In this document: piece after piece, positions 8,732 to 18,033 of the stretch
Position numbering within the stretch: position 1 is the first letter of the stretch
How the letters are laid out: each line of letters opens with the position of its first letter
Assembly: GCF_001429395.1 (NCBI RefSeq)
Contig: NZ_LMJT01000014.1
Span: 24,156 to 88,155, forward strand
Reading direction: 5' to 3'
Length of the DNA: 64,000 nt
DNA from: Allobosea sp. Root381
GTDB lineage: Bacteria > Pseudomonadota > Alphaproteobacteria > Rhizobiales > Beijerinckiaceae
Notes under the pieces: model-generated
Databases searched by the model: none
What the model saw: the letters and a program-made list of their open reading frames with translations, nothing else
Told to the model about the DNA's origin: nothing
Position numbers and translations under genes: made by a program

Positions 8732-8752
8732 GCGATTTGGTAACCAATTCGC
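8732..8752. promoter_or_regulatory. 21-bp near-perfect palindrome upstream of uppP
   Basis: GCGATTTGGTAACCAATTCGC pairs with its own reverse complement except at one internal position and the centre. It lies in the GST-uppP divergent intergenic region, about 80 bases before the uppP start, and is a candidate operator of unknown ligand. Confidence 0.4.
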
Positions 8753-8830
8753 AAAAGGCTGGGTTTATCGCGGTGCAGCGATTAAGAGATGCCGCGCCGA
8801 GGCGCCGGCCCGCATGAGGAACAGCCTGCC

Positions 8831-9628
8831 ATGGAAAATGCGTTCGAAGCGGCTCTCCTCGGCGTCGTCGAGGGGCTGACCGAGTTCCTGCCTGTCTCCT
8901 CGACCGGGCATCTCCTGCTGCTCGGTCATTTCCTCGGCTTCGAATCGAACGGCAAGTCCTTCGAGATCCTGATCCAGCTCGGCGCGATCCTGGCGATCCT
9001 GCTGGTCTATTTCCGCCGCCTGCTCGACATCGCGCTGCGCGTTCCCAGCGATCCGGCGGCGCGGCGCTTCGTCATCGGCGTCGTCGTGGCCTTCCTGCCC
9101 GCTGCGCTGATTGGCGCCGTGCTGCACGGCTTCATCAAGGGCGTGCTGTTCAACCCCTTCATCGTCTGCATCTCGCTGATCGTCGGCGGGCTGATCCTGC
9201 TCGTCGTCGACGATCTTGAGCTTGAGGTGAAGCACCAGGACGCCACGACCTTCCCGCTGCCGATGTATCTCAAGATCGGCTTCATCCAGTGCCTGGCGAT
9301 GATTCCCGGAGTCTCGCGCTCGGGCTCGACCATCGTCGGCGCGATGCTGCTGGGGTCGAGCAAGCGCGCCGCGGCCGAGTTTTCCTTCTTTCTCGCGATG
9401 CCGACCATGGCCGGCGCCTTCGCCTATGACCTGCTCAAGAGCTACAAGACGCTGACCGTCGACGACGTCACGCTGATCGCGATCGGCTTCGTCACTGCCT
9501 TCATCTCCGCGCTGATCGTGGTCCGCTCCTTCCTCGACTTCGTCACGAAGCGCGGCTTCGCTCCCTTCGCCTGGTGGCGGATCGTCGTCGGCCTGTTCGG
9601 CCTCGCTGGTCTCTGGATCTACGGCTGA
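8831..9628 (+). CDS. uppP: undecaprenyl-diphosphate phosphatase UppP (BacA)
   Basis: A 265-residue inner-membrane protein that dephosphorylates undecaprenyl diphosphate, returning the lipid carrier used for peptidoglycan and O-antigen synthesis; overproduction gives bacitracin resistance. Start ATG 8831 follows GAGGA by ten bases and begins at the family-typical [21 protein letters not shown]. Catalytic motifs are [14 protein letters not shown] near the N terminus and PGVSRSGST around residue 158. About eight membrane segments. Convergent with the MFS gene, with only seven bases between the stops. Near the usual length for this family. Confidence 0.97.
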   Translation: MENAFEAALLGVVEGLTEFLPVSSTGHLLLLGHFLGFESNGKSFEILIQLGAILAILLVYFRRLLDIALRVPSDPAARRFVIGVVVAFLPAALIGAVLHGFIKGVLFNPFIVCISLIVGGLILLVVDDLELEVKHQDATTFPLPMYLKIGFIQCLAMIPGVSRSGSTIVGAMLLGSSKRAAAEFSFFLAMPTMAGAFAYDLLKSYKTLTVDDVTLIAIGFVTAFISALIVVRSFLDFVTKRGFAPFAWWRIVVGLFGLAGLWIYG

Positions 9629-9635
9629 ACCCTGC

Positions 9636-11357
9636 TCAGCCGCTGTGCCCGGTCGGCTCGGGCGGGTGCTGGTGCTGCATCGGCAGGCCGCGCGGCAGGG
9701 TGGCGGTCTCGCGCTCGATCATGCGGTGGACCACCGGCGGATTCGGCCCCTTGTGCAACGCCCTGACGCGGTCGCTGATCTCGGCATCGGCCTGCGTCAC
9801 GCGCTGCGCCTGCCGGACATATTCGACCCAGGTCGGGCTGTCGTAGCGCTCGACCCAGAGCTCGGGATCGGTCAGGTCGCGCAGCAGCGTCCAGTGGCGG
9901 GCGCCGTCGCGCCGCCGGATGCGCTTGCGCTCGGCCATCGCCTTCAGGAACTCGACGACGTCCTCCTCGCGGATCAGCCATTCGATGGTGACGATCACCG
10001 GCCCGCTGCGCGGCTCGATATCGACGGCGACCTTCGGCTCGCGCCAGCGGCTGAGCGGATCGAGGTTGAGCGCCGTCAGCGGCGGCAGCACGTAGCGCAG
10101 GCCGATGGCGCCGCCGGCCAGCAGGGCGAGGGCGGAGAGCAGCAGCGCCTGCGCTGGCCCCAGATGCAGCGTCGCATAGCCCCAGGCCCAGCTGCCTGCC
10201 GCCATGCCGCCGAAGGTCGCCATCTGGTAGAGCGAGAGCGCCCTGCCCACCACCCAGCGCGGAGCCGAGAGCTGCACGGTCGCGTTGAAGGTCGAGAGCG
10301 CCAGCACCCAGCAGGCGCCCGCGACGGCGAGCGCGAGCATGGTCAGCCACATCATCGTGCTGATGCCGATGACCGCGGCCGAGGTCGCATAGGCGGCGAA
10401 GGTCGCGCGCACCAGCGCCTCCGTCGTCAGCGTCCGGCGCAAGCGTGCACTCAGGAAGGCGCCGACGACCGCGCCCGCCCCGAACGCGCCGAGCAGCACG
10501 CCGAAGACCAGCGGCCCACCCTTGATCAGGTCGCGCGCGATCAGCGGCAGCAGGGCCAGCGCGACGATGCCGCCGAAGCCGAAGGCGAAGGCGCGTAAGG
10601 TGACGCTGCGGATGTTCGGGGACATCGCGACATAGCGGATGCCGGCCCCCATTGCGATCAGCAGTGTCTCGCGCGGCAGCAGCCGCTCGACACGCGGCGG
10701 CTCCCAGCGGGCCAGCACGACGAGTAGGCCGATATAGCTGAAGGCATTGACCACGAAGGCCGCCACCGCACCGGCCGCCGCCACGATGGCGCCGCCGATC
10801 GCCGGGCCGACGCTGCGCGCGATGTTGAAGGCGACGCTGTTGAGCGTCACCGCGGCCGGCACGTCGCGCCTTGGCACCATGTCGCCGACCGAGGATTGCC
10901 AGGCCGGGTTGTTGAGGGCGTTGCCGCAGCCGATCAGGAAGGTGAAGCCGAGCAAGAGCCAGGGCGAGAGCAATCCGTACCAGGCGAAGATCGCGAGCAT
11001 GATCGAAACGCAGAGCATGAAGCCCTGCGCCGTCAGCAGGATGCGGCGCCGGTCGTAATTGTCGGCGAGCGCGCCGGCCGCCAGCGAGAACATCATCACC
11101 GGAAGCGTCGTCGAGGCCTGGACGAGCGCGACCATGTCCGGCGAATCCGAGAGCGAGGTCATCAGCCAGGCGGCGCCGACCATCTGCACGAGGCCGCCGA
11201 AATTCGAGGCGAGGCTGGCGATCCAGACGGCGCGAAAAATCGGCTGTCGTAGCGGTGCGAGGGCCGAATAGGGCTCCTGCGCAGGGGCGACGCCCTCCGC
11301 CGCGAGCTCGGCTTGCGCTACGTCGGCTGTCGGCTGGGCTTGGGGATCGTCAGGCAT
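9636..11357 (-). CDS. MFS transporter, EntS-like (MFS_3)
   Basis: A 573-residue protein. The N-terminal 40 residues are cytosolic and Pro/Ala-rich. About 12 membrane segments follow, with the MFS loop ADNYDRRRIL after segment 2 and the segment LNNPAWQSSVGDMVPRRDVPAAVTLNSVAFNIARSVGPAIGG, characteristic of the EntS-like branch. From about residue 430 there is a soluble domain of roughly 140 residues ending in a His/Pro-rich tail (MQHQHPPEPTGH); an antibiotic-monooxygenase-like C-terminal domain is normal in this family. Enterobactin exporter EntS belongs here, but the substrate of this protein cannot be deduced and no siderophore genes are nearby. Monocistronic on the minus strand, convergent with uppP. 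Confidence 0.88.
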   Translation of the reverse strand: MPDDPQAQPTADVAQAELAAEGVAPAQEPYSALAPLRQPIFRAVWIASLASNFGGLVQMVGAAWLMTSLSDSPDMVALVQASTTLPVMMFSLAAGALADNYDRRRILLTAQGFMLCVSIMLAIFAWYGLLSPWLLLGFTFLIGCGNALNNPAWQSSVGDMVPRRDVPAAVTLNSVAFNIARSVGPAIGGAIVAAAGAVAAFVVNAFSYIGLLVVLARWEPPRVERLLPRETLLIAMGAGIRYVAMSPNIRSVTLRAFAFGFGGIVALALLPLIARDLIKGGPLVFGVLLGAFGAGAVVGAFLSARLRRTLTTEALVRATFAAYATSAAVIGISTMMWLTMLALAVAGACWVLALSTFNATVQLSAPRWVVGRALSLYQMATFGGMAAGSWAWGYATLHLGPAQALLLSALALLAGGAIGLRYVLPPLTALNLDPLSRWREPKVAVDIEPRSGPVIVTIEWLIREEDVVEFLKAMAERKRIRRRDGARHWTLLRDLTDPELWVERYDSPTWVEYVRQAQRVTQADAEISDRVRALHKGPNPPVVHRMIERETATLPRGLPMQHQHPPEPTGHSG

Positions 11358-11421
11358 GCCTTAAGGGGTAAGGCCAATGCCGCGAACTGCCAACCGTGAT
11401 CGCTCGCCGATCTGCCTTGCG

Positions 11422-12309
11422 TCACGAGGTGGCGCTGGCCGCCGCCCGGGCGCGCTGCGGCCGCGGCTGCCCGGCCCGCGGCCGGCGGACAGTGGCTCCA
11501 ACCGCGACGACCAGCCCGACAAGGGTGACCCAGTGCCCCGGCCTCAGCGCGGTGACGTCGCCATAGACGACGATGTCGGCATTGGCCTGGAAGACCATCC
11601 AGGCCGAGGCGCCGGTCGTGAGCGCGTACCAGGCGGTCTCGACGAGCGCCGTGGCGAGCCCCGTCGCCAGTGCGGTCGCAGCCAGCATCGGCGGCGTCAG
11701 GGGAAGCCCGAAGCGGACGAGCCCGCGATAGGCCATCAGCAGCGCGAAGAGCCCGATCATCAGCATCGGCTCCGTCACGTCGATCTTCGCCTGCAGCGCG
11801 AAATGCAGCAGCGCCAGCAGCGCGATCGGGTAGATCAGGTTGTGCAGGCGCTGCCAGTTCTTGCCGCCCATCCGGCGGATCATGCCGTCGGTCGAGGTCA
11901 CGCCGAGCGCGACGAGCCCCGTCAGCGCGGTTATGCCGACGATGAGGTAGAAGCGCTTGGCGATCTCGGAGGCGATCAGCCCCCAGTCGAAGGCGAGGTC
12001 GATGCAGTAGAGCGTGAAATGCCCCGCCGCATAGGCCAGCACCGAAAGCCCCAGCATGCGCCGGATGCCGATCAGCTTCGGCCAGTCGAGGATCCGCCGC
12101 AGCGGCGAGACGGCAAGCGTGATCAGCAGCAGCCGGATCGCCCAGGTTCCGGTGTCATGCACGGCCCGGGTCCAGGGTTTCGCGCCGAGCTGGCCCATCC
12201 AGGCCTCGCTCGCCAGGATCAGCGCCGGTACCAGCACGAGCGCGAAGGTCGCAGCCCTCAGCCCCGAGAAGCGTCCTTGCCGGTCCAGCCATGGCAGCCA
12301 TTGCTGCAT
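11422..12309 (-). CDS. msrQ: heme-binding membrane subunit MsrQ of the methionine sulfoxide reductase system
   Basis: A 295-residue ferric-reductase-like membrane protein with about six helices. MsrQ passes electrons through heme (and flavin) to the periplasmic molybdenum enzyme MsrP, which repairs oxidised methionines in envelope proteins. Diagnostic pieces are AKPWTRAVHDTGTWAIRLLLITLAVSPLR, the heme-ligand helix LAYAAGHFTLYC, and the paired-His segment KNWQRLHNLIYPIALLALLHF. Start ATG 12309 follows GGAGAA; a 25-residue in-frame extension lacks support. The C-terminal tail is Arg/Ala-rich. The catalytic partner msrP is not in the window; the neighbours are an MFS exporter and a divergent HAD hydrolase. 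Confidence 0.93.
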   Translation of the reverse strand: MQQWLPWLDRQGRFSGLRAATFALVLVPALILASEAWMGQLGAKPWTRAVHDTGTWAIRLLLITLAVSPLRRILDWPKLIGIRRMLGLSVLAYAAGHFTLYCIDLAFDWGLIASEIAKRFYLIVGITALTGLVALGVTSTDGMIRRMGGKNWQRLHNLIYPIALLALLHFALQAKIDVTEPMLMIGLFALLMAYRGLVRFGLPLTPPMLAATALATGLATALVETAWYALTTGASAWMVFQANADIVVYGDVTALRPGHWVTLVGLVVAVGATVRRPRAGQPRPQRARAAASATS

Positions 12310-12432
12310 GCCGTTCTCCGCCGTTGCATTCGTCCCTTGGGATACGCGAGAGTGGCGGCCCCTGTCTCGCTGCCCGGCACACAAGAGCGTGAGCGCCTGG
12401 CCGTGCCGCTTCTCTCCCGACGGACGTTAGCC

Positions 12433-13047
12433 ATGCCCATCACTGCCCCCACCGTCGTCTTCGATGTCGGCAACGTCCTGATCCGCTGGGACCCGCAGAT
12501 CGTCTACCGCGAGATGATTCCGGATGACGAGAAGCGCGCCTGGTTCATGCAGAACGTCTGCACCGCGGCCTGGAACATCGAGCAGGATCGTGGCCGAAGC
12601 TGGGAGGAGGCCGTCGCCCTGCTGGTCGCCAGCCACCCGGAATGGGAGGCCGAGATCAGGGCCTATGATGAGCGTTGGCACGAGACCGTGCCCGGCATTG
12701 TCGACGACAGCGTCGCCGTGCTGGGCGAACTGAAGGCCCGCGGCGAGAAGGTCTACGCCATCACCAATTTCTCGCGCGAGAAATGGGCCGAATGCCTGAT
12801 CCGCTTCCCGTTCCTGCAAAGCTTCGACGGCGTCGTCGTCTCGGCGCATGAGCGTGTTATCAAGCCCGATCCCGAGATCTTCCATATCCTGCTGCAACGC
12901 TACGGGCTTGCCGCGGGAGATTGCATCTTCATCGACGACAGCGCGAAAAACATCGATGCGGCGCGGGCCGTCGGCATGAAGGCGGTGCATTTCGTCGAGC
13001 CGATCGACCTGCGCAGCGCACTGGCGGCGCATGGCGTGCCGTTCTGA
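12433..13047 (+). CDS. HAD-superfamily hydrolase (haloacid dehalogenase/phosphatase type)
   Basis: A 204-residue protein starting at ATG 12433. Motif I is TVVFDVGNVLIRW with the nucleophilic Asp of the FDxGxV variant; motif II is the Thr in YAITNFS; motif III Lys is in ERVIKPDPEIF; motif IV is CIFIDDSAKNIDAAR. This is the subfamily IA variant 3 arrangement, shared by glucose-1-phosphatase YihX, epoxide-hydrolase N-terminal domains and haloacid dehalogenases. A sugar- or small-metabolite phosphatase is most likely; the substrate is not predictable. The aldo/keto reductase gene follows 28 bases later on the same strand, so the two probably form a transcription unit. Confidence 0.88.
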   Translation: MPITAPTVVFDVGNVLIRWDPQIVYREMIPDDEKRAWFMQNVCTAAWNIEQDRGRSWEEAVALLVASHPEWEAEIRAYDERWHETVPGIVDDSVAVLGELKARGEKVYAITNFSREKWAECLIRFPFLQSFDGVVVSAHERVIKPDPEIFHILLQRYGLAAGDCIFIDDSAKNIDAARAVGMKAVHFVEPIDLRSALAAHGVPF

Positions 13048-13075
13048 CGAGACAAGACCCCGAAGGAGCGAGCCG

Positions 13076-14098
13076 ATGGCCAGCGCAAACCGATACGACC
13101 AGATGACCTATAACCGCTGCGGCCGCAGCGGCCTCAAGCTGCCGGCTCTCTCGCTCGGCCTCTGGCACAATTTCGGTGAGACCACCGCGCCCGATGTCGG
13201 CCGCCGGATTTGCCGCACGGCCTTCGATCTCGGCATCACCCATTTCGATCTCGCCAATAACTACGGGCCGCCGCCCGGCTCGGCCGAGACGGCCTTCGGC
13301 GAGATCCTGCGCAATGACTTCGCCGGCCATCGCGACGAGCTCGTCATCTCAACCAAGGCCGGCTACCGGATGTGGCCCGGCCCCTACGGCGAATTCGGCA
13401 GCCGAAAATACCTGCTCTCCAGCCTCGACCAGAGCCTGAAGCGGATGAAGCTCGACTATGTCGACATCTTCTATTCGCATCGCTTCGACCCGGAAACGCC
13501 TCTTGAGGAGACGATGGGCGCGCTCGATTCGGCCGTCCGCCAGGGCAAGGCGCTCTATGTCGGCCTGTCCTCATATAATTCGAAGCGCACACGCGAGGCG
13601 GCGGATATCCTGCGCCGGCTGGGCACGCCCTGCCTGATCCACCAGCCGAGCTACTCGATGATCAATCGCTGGGTCGAGGAGGACGGGCTGCTCGACACGC
13701 TCTCCGAGGAGGGCATCGGCTCGATCGTGTTCTCGCCGCTGGCGCAGGGCATGCTGACCTCGAAATATCTCGGCGGCGTGCCGGAGGGCAGCCGTGCCGC
13801 GCGCAAGGCGCCGTCCTTCCGCGACGGCTTCCTCTCCGACGACAATCTCCGCCGCATCGCCGCGCTGAACGAGATCGCCGCGGCGCGCGGCCAGAGCCTC
13901 GCCCAGATGGCGATCGCCTGGGTGCTGCGCGGCGGGCGCGTGACCTCGGCGCTGATCGGCGCGAGCCGGCCCGAGCAGGTCGAGGATTGCGTCGCGGCGC
14001 TGAAGCGGCCCGATTTCAGTCCCGAAGAGCTGGAGGCCATCGATCGTCACGCCGTCGAGGGCGGCGTCAACATCTGGGCGGCTTCCATCGAACGCTGA
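13076..14098 (+). CDS. aldo/keto reductase, YghZ/Gpr type
   Basis: A 340-residue TIM-barrel oxidoreductase using NADPH. The start follows GAAGGAG by eight bases. Family features: NRCGRSGLKLPALSLGLWHNFG, the catalytic Asp/Tyr segment ITHFDLANNYGPPPGSAE, Lys in VISTKAGYRMWPGPYGEFGSRKYL, and the C-terminal LIGASRPEQVEDCVAALKR. The GPYGEFGSRK loop is specific to the YghZ/MgrA subgroup, which includes L-glyceraldehyde 3-phosphate reductase (methylglyoxal detoxification) and homologues of potassium-channel beta subunits. It follows the HAD hydrolase and both may act on sugar phosphates or aldehydes, but that link is inferred only from position. Confidence 0.93.
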   Translation: MASANRYDQMTYNRCGRSGLKLPALSLGLWHNFGETTAPDVGRRICRTAFDLGITHFDLANNYGPPPGSAETAFGEILRNDFAGHRDELVISTKAGYRMWPGPYGEFGSRKYLLSSLDQSLKRMKLDYVDIFYSHRFDPETPLEETMGALDSAVRQGKALYVGLSSYNSKRTREAADILRRLGTPCLIHQPSYSMINRWVEEDGLLDTLSEEGIGSIVFSPLAQGMLTSKYLGGVPEGSRAARKAPSFRDGFLSDDNLRRIAALNEIAAARGQSLAQMAIAWVLRGGRVTSALIGASRPEQVEDCVAALKRPDFSPEELEAIDRHAVEGGVNIWAASIER

Positions 14099-14112
14099 GG
14101 CGGGCGCGGCGC

Positions 14113-14131
14113 GCGCGGACCCGGTCCGCGC
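14113..14131 (+). terminator. GC-rich hairpin after the aldo/keto reductase
   Basis: GCGCGGAC and GTCCGCGC pair perfectly around CCG, just after the stop at 14098. There is no T-run, so factor-independent termination is doubtful. A near-identical 21-base string occurs at 57494-57514 before pckA. Confidence 0.35.
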
Positions 14132-14209
14132 CGTTCCGCCTTGCCGCGCCGGCGCTTCCCGCGCGATAGAATGGGGAACGCCGTTGCGGCGCGACGATAC
14201 GGATCGGCG

Positions 14210-16249
14210 ATGAGCTTCTCGAACATCCAAACGCATGGCCTCGTCCGGCTCGCCTGCGCGGCGCCGCGGCTCAAGGTCGCCGATCCCGCCTTCAATGTCG
14301 CCGAGACGCTGCCGCTCCTGCGCCGGGCCGAGGAGCAGGGCGCCTCGATCGTGCTCTTCCCCGAGCTCGGGCTCAGCGCCTATGCGATCGACGACCTGCT
14401 CATGCAGGGCGCCCTGCTTGAGGCCGTTCAGGCCGCGCTCGGCGAACTGGTCGAGGCGAGCCGAAAGCTTCGGGCGGTCGCCGTGGTCGGCGCGCCTTTG
14501 CGCGTCGAAGGCCGCCTGTTCAACTGCGCAGTGGCGATCCATCGTGGCCGCATCCTCGCCGTCGTGCCGAAAACCTATCTGCCGAATTACCGCGAGTTCT
14601 ACGAGCGCCGGCAGTTCGCCTCGGGCGAGCGCGCGGGCGTCGCCTCGATCCGGCTCTGCGGGCAGGAGGTGCCCTTCGGCACCGACATCCTGCTCACCGC
14701 TTCCGACGTGCCCGATCTCACCATCCATATGGAGATCTGCGAGGACGTCTGGCTGCCGGTGCCGCCGAGTTCCTTCGCGGCGCTGGCGGGGGCGACCGTG
14801 CTGCTCAATCTCTCGGCCAGCAACGTGACCATCGGCAAGTCGGACTGGCGCCATGCGCTCTGCAAGGCCCATTCCGGCCGCTGCATCGCGGCTTATGCCT
14901 ATTCCGCCGCCGGGCCGGGCGAGTCGACGACCGATCTCGCCTGGGACGGGCAGGCGATGATCTACGAGAACGGCGCGTTGCTGGCCGAGGCGCAGCGCTT
15001 CGCCCCCGAGCCGCAGCTCATCCTCGCCGATATCGACATCGAGGGGCTGGCGCTCGACCGGCTGCGGATGAACACCTTCGGCGACAACGCCGATGCCCTG
15101 CGCGACCGGCTCGCCTTCCGCCGCGTCGAATTCGCGCTGGAGCCGGATCGCGAGAGCGATCTCGGCCTCAGGCGCGAGGTCGACCGCTTTCCCTACGTGC
15201 CGAACGACGATGCGAGGCTGAACGAGCTCTGCTTCGAGGCCTACAACATCCAGTCGCACGGCCTGCGCAAGCGGTTGGAAAGCGCCCGTGTCGAGAAGCT
15301 CGTGATCGGCGTCTCGGGCGGCCTCGATTCGACGCAGGCCCTGCTGGTCGCCGCCGATACGGTGGATGCGCTCGGCCTGCCGCGCTCCAGCATCCTCGCC
15401 TATACGCTGCCGGCCTTCGCCACCACCGCCGGCACCAAGGGCAATGCCTGGCGGCTGATGCGGGCGCTCGGCGTCACCGCGCAGGAAATCGACATGACGC
15501 CGGCCTGCCGGCAGATGCTGGTCGATATCGACCACCCCTTCGCCAGGGGCGAGCCGGTCTACGACATCACCTTCGAGAACGTGCAGGCGGGCGCGCGCAC
15601 CTCGCTGCTGTTCCGCCTCGCCAACCGGCACAACGGCCTCGTACTCGGCACCGGCGATCTCTCGGAGCTGGCGCTGGGCTGGTGCACCTATGGCGTCGGC
15701 GACCACATGTCCCATTACAACGTCAACGGCTCGGTCTCGAAGACGCTGATCCAGCACCTGATTCGCTGGGTCGCCGAAACGGACCGCTTCGGCCCGGAGG
15801 TTTCGGCCACGCTCGACGACATCCTGGCGACCGAGATCTCGCCCGAGCTGGTGCCGGGCGAGGGCGACGAGCCGGCCCAGAAGACCGAGGATTTCGTCGG
15901 TCCCTACGCGCTGCAGGACTTCAACCTGTTCTACACGACGCGCTACGGCTTCAAGCCGAGCAAGATTGCCTTCCTGTCACAGCATGCCTGGTCGGATGCC
16001 GCGCGGGGCGATTGGCCGCCGCATATGGAGGCGTCGAAGAAGCTCGCCTACGACCTCGCCACGATCAAGAAGTGGCTCCGCGTTTTCGTGCGCCGCTTCT
16101 TCGAGACCAGCCAGTTCAAGCGCTCTGCCGTGCCGAACGGCCCGAAGGTCTCCTCCGGCGGCTCGCTCTCGCCTCGCGGCGACTGGCGCGCGCCGAGCGA
16201 CGCCTCGGCGGCCGCCTGGCTTGCCGATCTCGACCGCATTCCGGATTGA
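14210..16249 (+). CDS. nadE: glutamine-dependent NAD+ synthetase NadE
   Basis: A 679-residue two-domain enzyme that converts deamido-NAD to NAD with ATP, using ammonia released from glutamine; the length matches the long, glutamine-dependent class. The N-terminal nitrilase-like glutaminase domain (about 1-300) shows the Glu-Lys-Cys triad in [25 protein letters not shown] and [14 protein letters not shown]. The C-terminal synthetase domain (about 330-679) has the PP-loop [41 protein letters not shown] and [23 protein letters not shown]. Start ATG 14210 was chosen over an upstream in-frame ATG at 14141, because the family begins close to the [16 protein letters not shown] strand. Convergent with the SDR gene, 12 bases apart. 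Confidence 0.97.
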   Translation: MSFSNIQTHGLVRLACAAPRLKVADPAFNVAETLPLLRRAEEQGASIVLFPELGLSAYAIDDLLMQGALLEAVQAALGELVEASRKLRAVAVVGAPLRVEGRLFNCAVAIHRGRILAVVPKTYLPNYREFYERRQFASGERAGVASIRLCGQEVPFGTDILLTASDVPDLTIHMEICEDVWLPVPPSSFAALAGATVLLNLSASNVTIGKSDWRHALCKAHSGRCIAAYAYSAAGPGESTTDLAWDGQAMIYENGALLAEAQRFAPEPQLILADIDIEGLALDRLRMNTFGDNADALRDRLAFRRVEFALEPDRESDLGLRREVDRFPYVPNDDARLNELCFEAYNIQSHGLRKRLESARVEKLVIGVSGGLDSTQALLVAADTVDALGLPRSSILAYTLPAFATTAGTKGNAWRLMRALGVTAQEIDMTPACRQMLVDIDHPFARGEPVYDITFENVQAGARTSLLFRLANRHNGLVLGTGDLSELALGWCTYGVGDHMSHYNVNGSVSKTLIQHLIRWVAETDRFGPEVSATLDDILATEISPELVPGEGDEPAQKTEDFVGPYALQDFNLFYTTRYGFKPSKIAFLSQHAWSDAARGDWPPHMEASKKLAYDLATIKKWLRVFVRRFFETSQFKRSAVPNGPKVSSGGSLSPRGDWRAPSDASAAAWLADLDRIPD

Positions 16250-16261
16250 CGCGAAGGCGGG

Positions 16262-17017
16262 CTACGACCGCCCGCCATCCACCGACAGCACCTGCCCGGT
16301 GATCCAGCCGGCCTGGTCGCTCAGGAAGAACAGCGTCGCGGCCGCGATGTCCTCAGGCGTGCCGAGGCGGCGCGTATGGATGCTCTCGACCAGCCGCTCC
16401 TGGCCTTCCGCGCCATAGCTCTGCCATTGCCGCTCGCTCGCGGGATTGGAGCGCACGAAGCCGGGCGCGACCGAGTTCACCGTGATGCCATGCGGTCCGA
16501 ATTCCCAGGCGAGCTGCCGCGTCAGCCCGACCAGCGCGTGCTTCGCCGAGGCATAGGCCTGGATGCCGGTCAGGCTCGGACGTAAGCCCGCGCCCGACGA
16601 GATCGTGACGATACGGCCCTGGCCGGCACGCTTCATCGCGGGAGCGGCGGCCTGCGCCAGGAAGAAGGCGGCATCGACATTCGCCGCGAAGATCACGCGC
16701 CAGTCCTCCTCGGAAATCTGCTCGATCGGCCGGCCCACCTGCCCGCGGACACCGCCGGCGGCATGGACCAGGAGGTCGAGCCTGCCGCTGCGGGCCGTGA
16801 CGGCCTCGACCAGCGCCGCGGCGCTTTCGGGCGAGCCGAGATCGACTTCGTGCGGGACGGCCCCGATCGCCGCCGCCGTGGCCGCGACGCCTTCTGCATC
16901 GATGTCGGCGAGATGAACCGTCGCGCCGGCCTCGGCCAGGGCGGCCGCGATGGCGCGGCCGATGCCCTGCGCCGCGCCGGTGACCAGGGCTACGCGCCCG
17001 TCAAAACGGATCTGCAT
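16262..17017 (-). CDS. short-chain dehydrogenase/reductase
   Basis: A 251-residue classical SDR. The NAD(P)-binding motif is TGAAQGIG (about 13-20). The acidic residues in LADIDAE at the end of strand 2 favour NAD over NADP. The structural Asn lies in AANVDAAFF, and the catalytic Ser-Tyr-Lys are in TISSGAG and YASAKHAL. C-terminal GWITGQVLSVDGGRS is typical. The substrate is not predictable; relatives include 3-oxoacyl-ACP reductases and sugar or hydroxy-acid dehydrogenases. Its start overlaps the end of the ketopantoate-reductase-like gene by 28 bases, an unusually long overlap implying coupled translation. Last gene of the leftward set (binding protein, isoaspartyl peptidase, PanE-like, SDR). 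Confidence 0.9.
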   Translation of the reverse strand: MQIRFDGRVALVTGAAQGIGRAIAAALAEAGATVHLADIDAEGVAATAAAIGAVPHEVDLGSPESAAALVEAVTARSGRLDLLVHAAGGVRGQVGRPIEQISEEDWRVIFAANVDAAFFLAQAAAPAMKRAGQGRIVTISSGAGLRPSLTGIQAYASAKHALVGLTRQLAWEFGPHGITVNSVAPGFVRSNPASERQWQSYGAEGQERLVESIHTRRLGTPEDIAAATLFFLSDQAGWITGQVLSVDGGRS

Positions 17018-18033
17018 TGCTCGATCAGCACCTTCAGCGTGTCGGGGGATTGCGGGCGCCGGCCCTCCTCGACGTCATGGATCAGTTCGACCATCGTCTC
17101 GATCGCCGGCGTCGCCACGCCGACCTCGCGGCCGATCGCGGCGATGATGCCGATCTGCGGATCGACCTCGGTCTTGCGCTTGCGCACGGCGAGGTCGCGC
17201 CAGATGCCGGAATGCGTCTTGGCGGTCTTGGCCGTGTAGTCGGCGAGCCAGGCGATGGTCTCGATCTGCGGGTATTCCGGCCGGCCGGGCGCGAACACCA
17301 TCGGGTCGAATTCGCCGAAGCCCAGCGTCGAGACGCCGCGTGCATCCGCCACTGCCGCGACCTCCTGCCCGAGCGCGAGCCAGACGACGAGGCGCTCCGG
17401 GTCGGCGAAATTGGCCGACATCGAATCCTCGGTCAGCGCGGTGGCGAACAGCATCGCGCCATAGGAGAGCTTGCCCCAGAGATAGCCCCAGATGTTGGTG
17501 GTCAGCACCGAGGCTGGCGCGAAGATGCGCAGCAGCTTGTGCATCGCCAGCGCCCGCGCGCTGATCTGCCCGTTGATCTCGCCGACGACCACGGCGCCGG
17601 CATTGCCGTAGAGGATCTCGCCCGGCCCGTGCCAGTCCGCCCCGAAATTGACGAAGCAGCCCATCGTCCGCGCGGCGCCGACCTCGCGGGCGATGGCGAT
17701 CTCGTTCAGCCCGTTCTGGGCCGAGAGCACGAAGCCGTCCGGGGCGAGGTGAGGGGCGAGCGCAGCGATCGCGGCCTCGGTCGCGCCCGCCTTCACCGCC
17801 AGGACGATGCATTTGTAGGTGCCGGTCAGCTCGTCCGGCGTCACGGCGGGGATCACCTGCCGGAATTCCTCGATCGGCCCGGTGATCGCAAGCCCGGTCG
17901 TGCGGCACGCCTCGACATGTTCCGGCACGATGTCGACCAGCAGCACCGGAATCCCGGCGCGGGCCCAATAGGCGCCGAGCGTGCCGCCGATCGCGCCGGC
18001 GCCCCAGATCAGGATGGGTTCCTGCGCGCTCAT
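16990..18033 (-). CDS. ketopantoate reductase-like dehydrogenase (PanE/ApbA family)
   Basis: A 347-residue protein. N-terminal nucleotide-binding motif ILIWGAGAIGGTLGAYWARAG, then CIVLAVKAG, LSAQNGLNE, and the helical C-terminal domain with a Lys in YLWGKLSYGAML, which corresponds to the catalytic Lys region. True PanE reduces ketopantoate for pantothenate synthesis and is usually about 300 residues. This protein is longer, has an insertion rich in acidic residues (FGEFDPMVFAPGRPEYPQ), and sits among hydrolase and peptide-transport genes. It may therefore act on another 2-oxo or 2-hydroxy acid in catabolism (inference). Its start overlaps the upstream isoaspartyl peptidase stop by four bases. 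Confidence 0.83.
   Translation of the reverse strand: MSAQEPILIWGAGAIGGTLGAYWARAGIPVLLVDIVPEHVEACRTTGLAITGPIEEFRQVIPAVTPDELTGTYKCIVLAVKAGATEAAIAALAPHLAPDGFVLSAQNGLNEIAIAREVGAARTMGCFVNFGADWHGPGEILYGNAGAVVVGEINGQISARALAMHKLLRIFAPASVLTTNIWGYLWGKLSYGAMLFATALTEDSMSANFADPERLVVWLALGQEVAAVADARGVSTLGFGEFDPMVFAPGRPEYPQIETIAWLADYTAKTAKTHSGIWRDLAVRKRKTEVDPQIGIIAAIGREVGVATPAIETMVELIHDVEEGRRPQSPDTLKVLIEQCRSVLTGA

Noticed and set aside
11377..12432. N-terminal extension of the HAD hydrolase frame over the msrQ gene
   Set aside because: The 350 extra residues are the antisense of msrQ; the HAD fold starts directly at the ATG 12433 segment.
13571..15757. 728-codon open frame opposite nadE and the aldo/keto reductase
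   Set aside because: Arg/Gly/Ala-rich translation without motifs; the plus strand encodes two certain enzymes.
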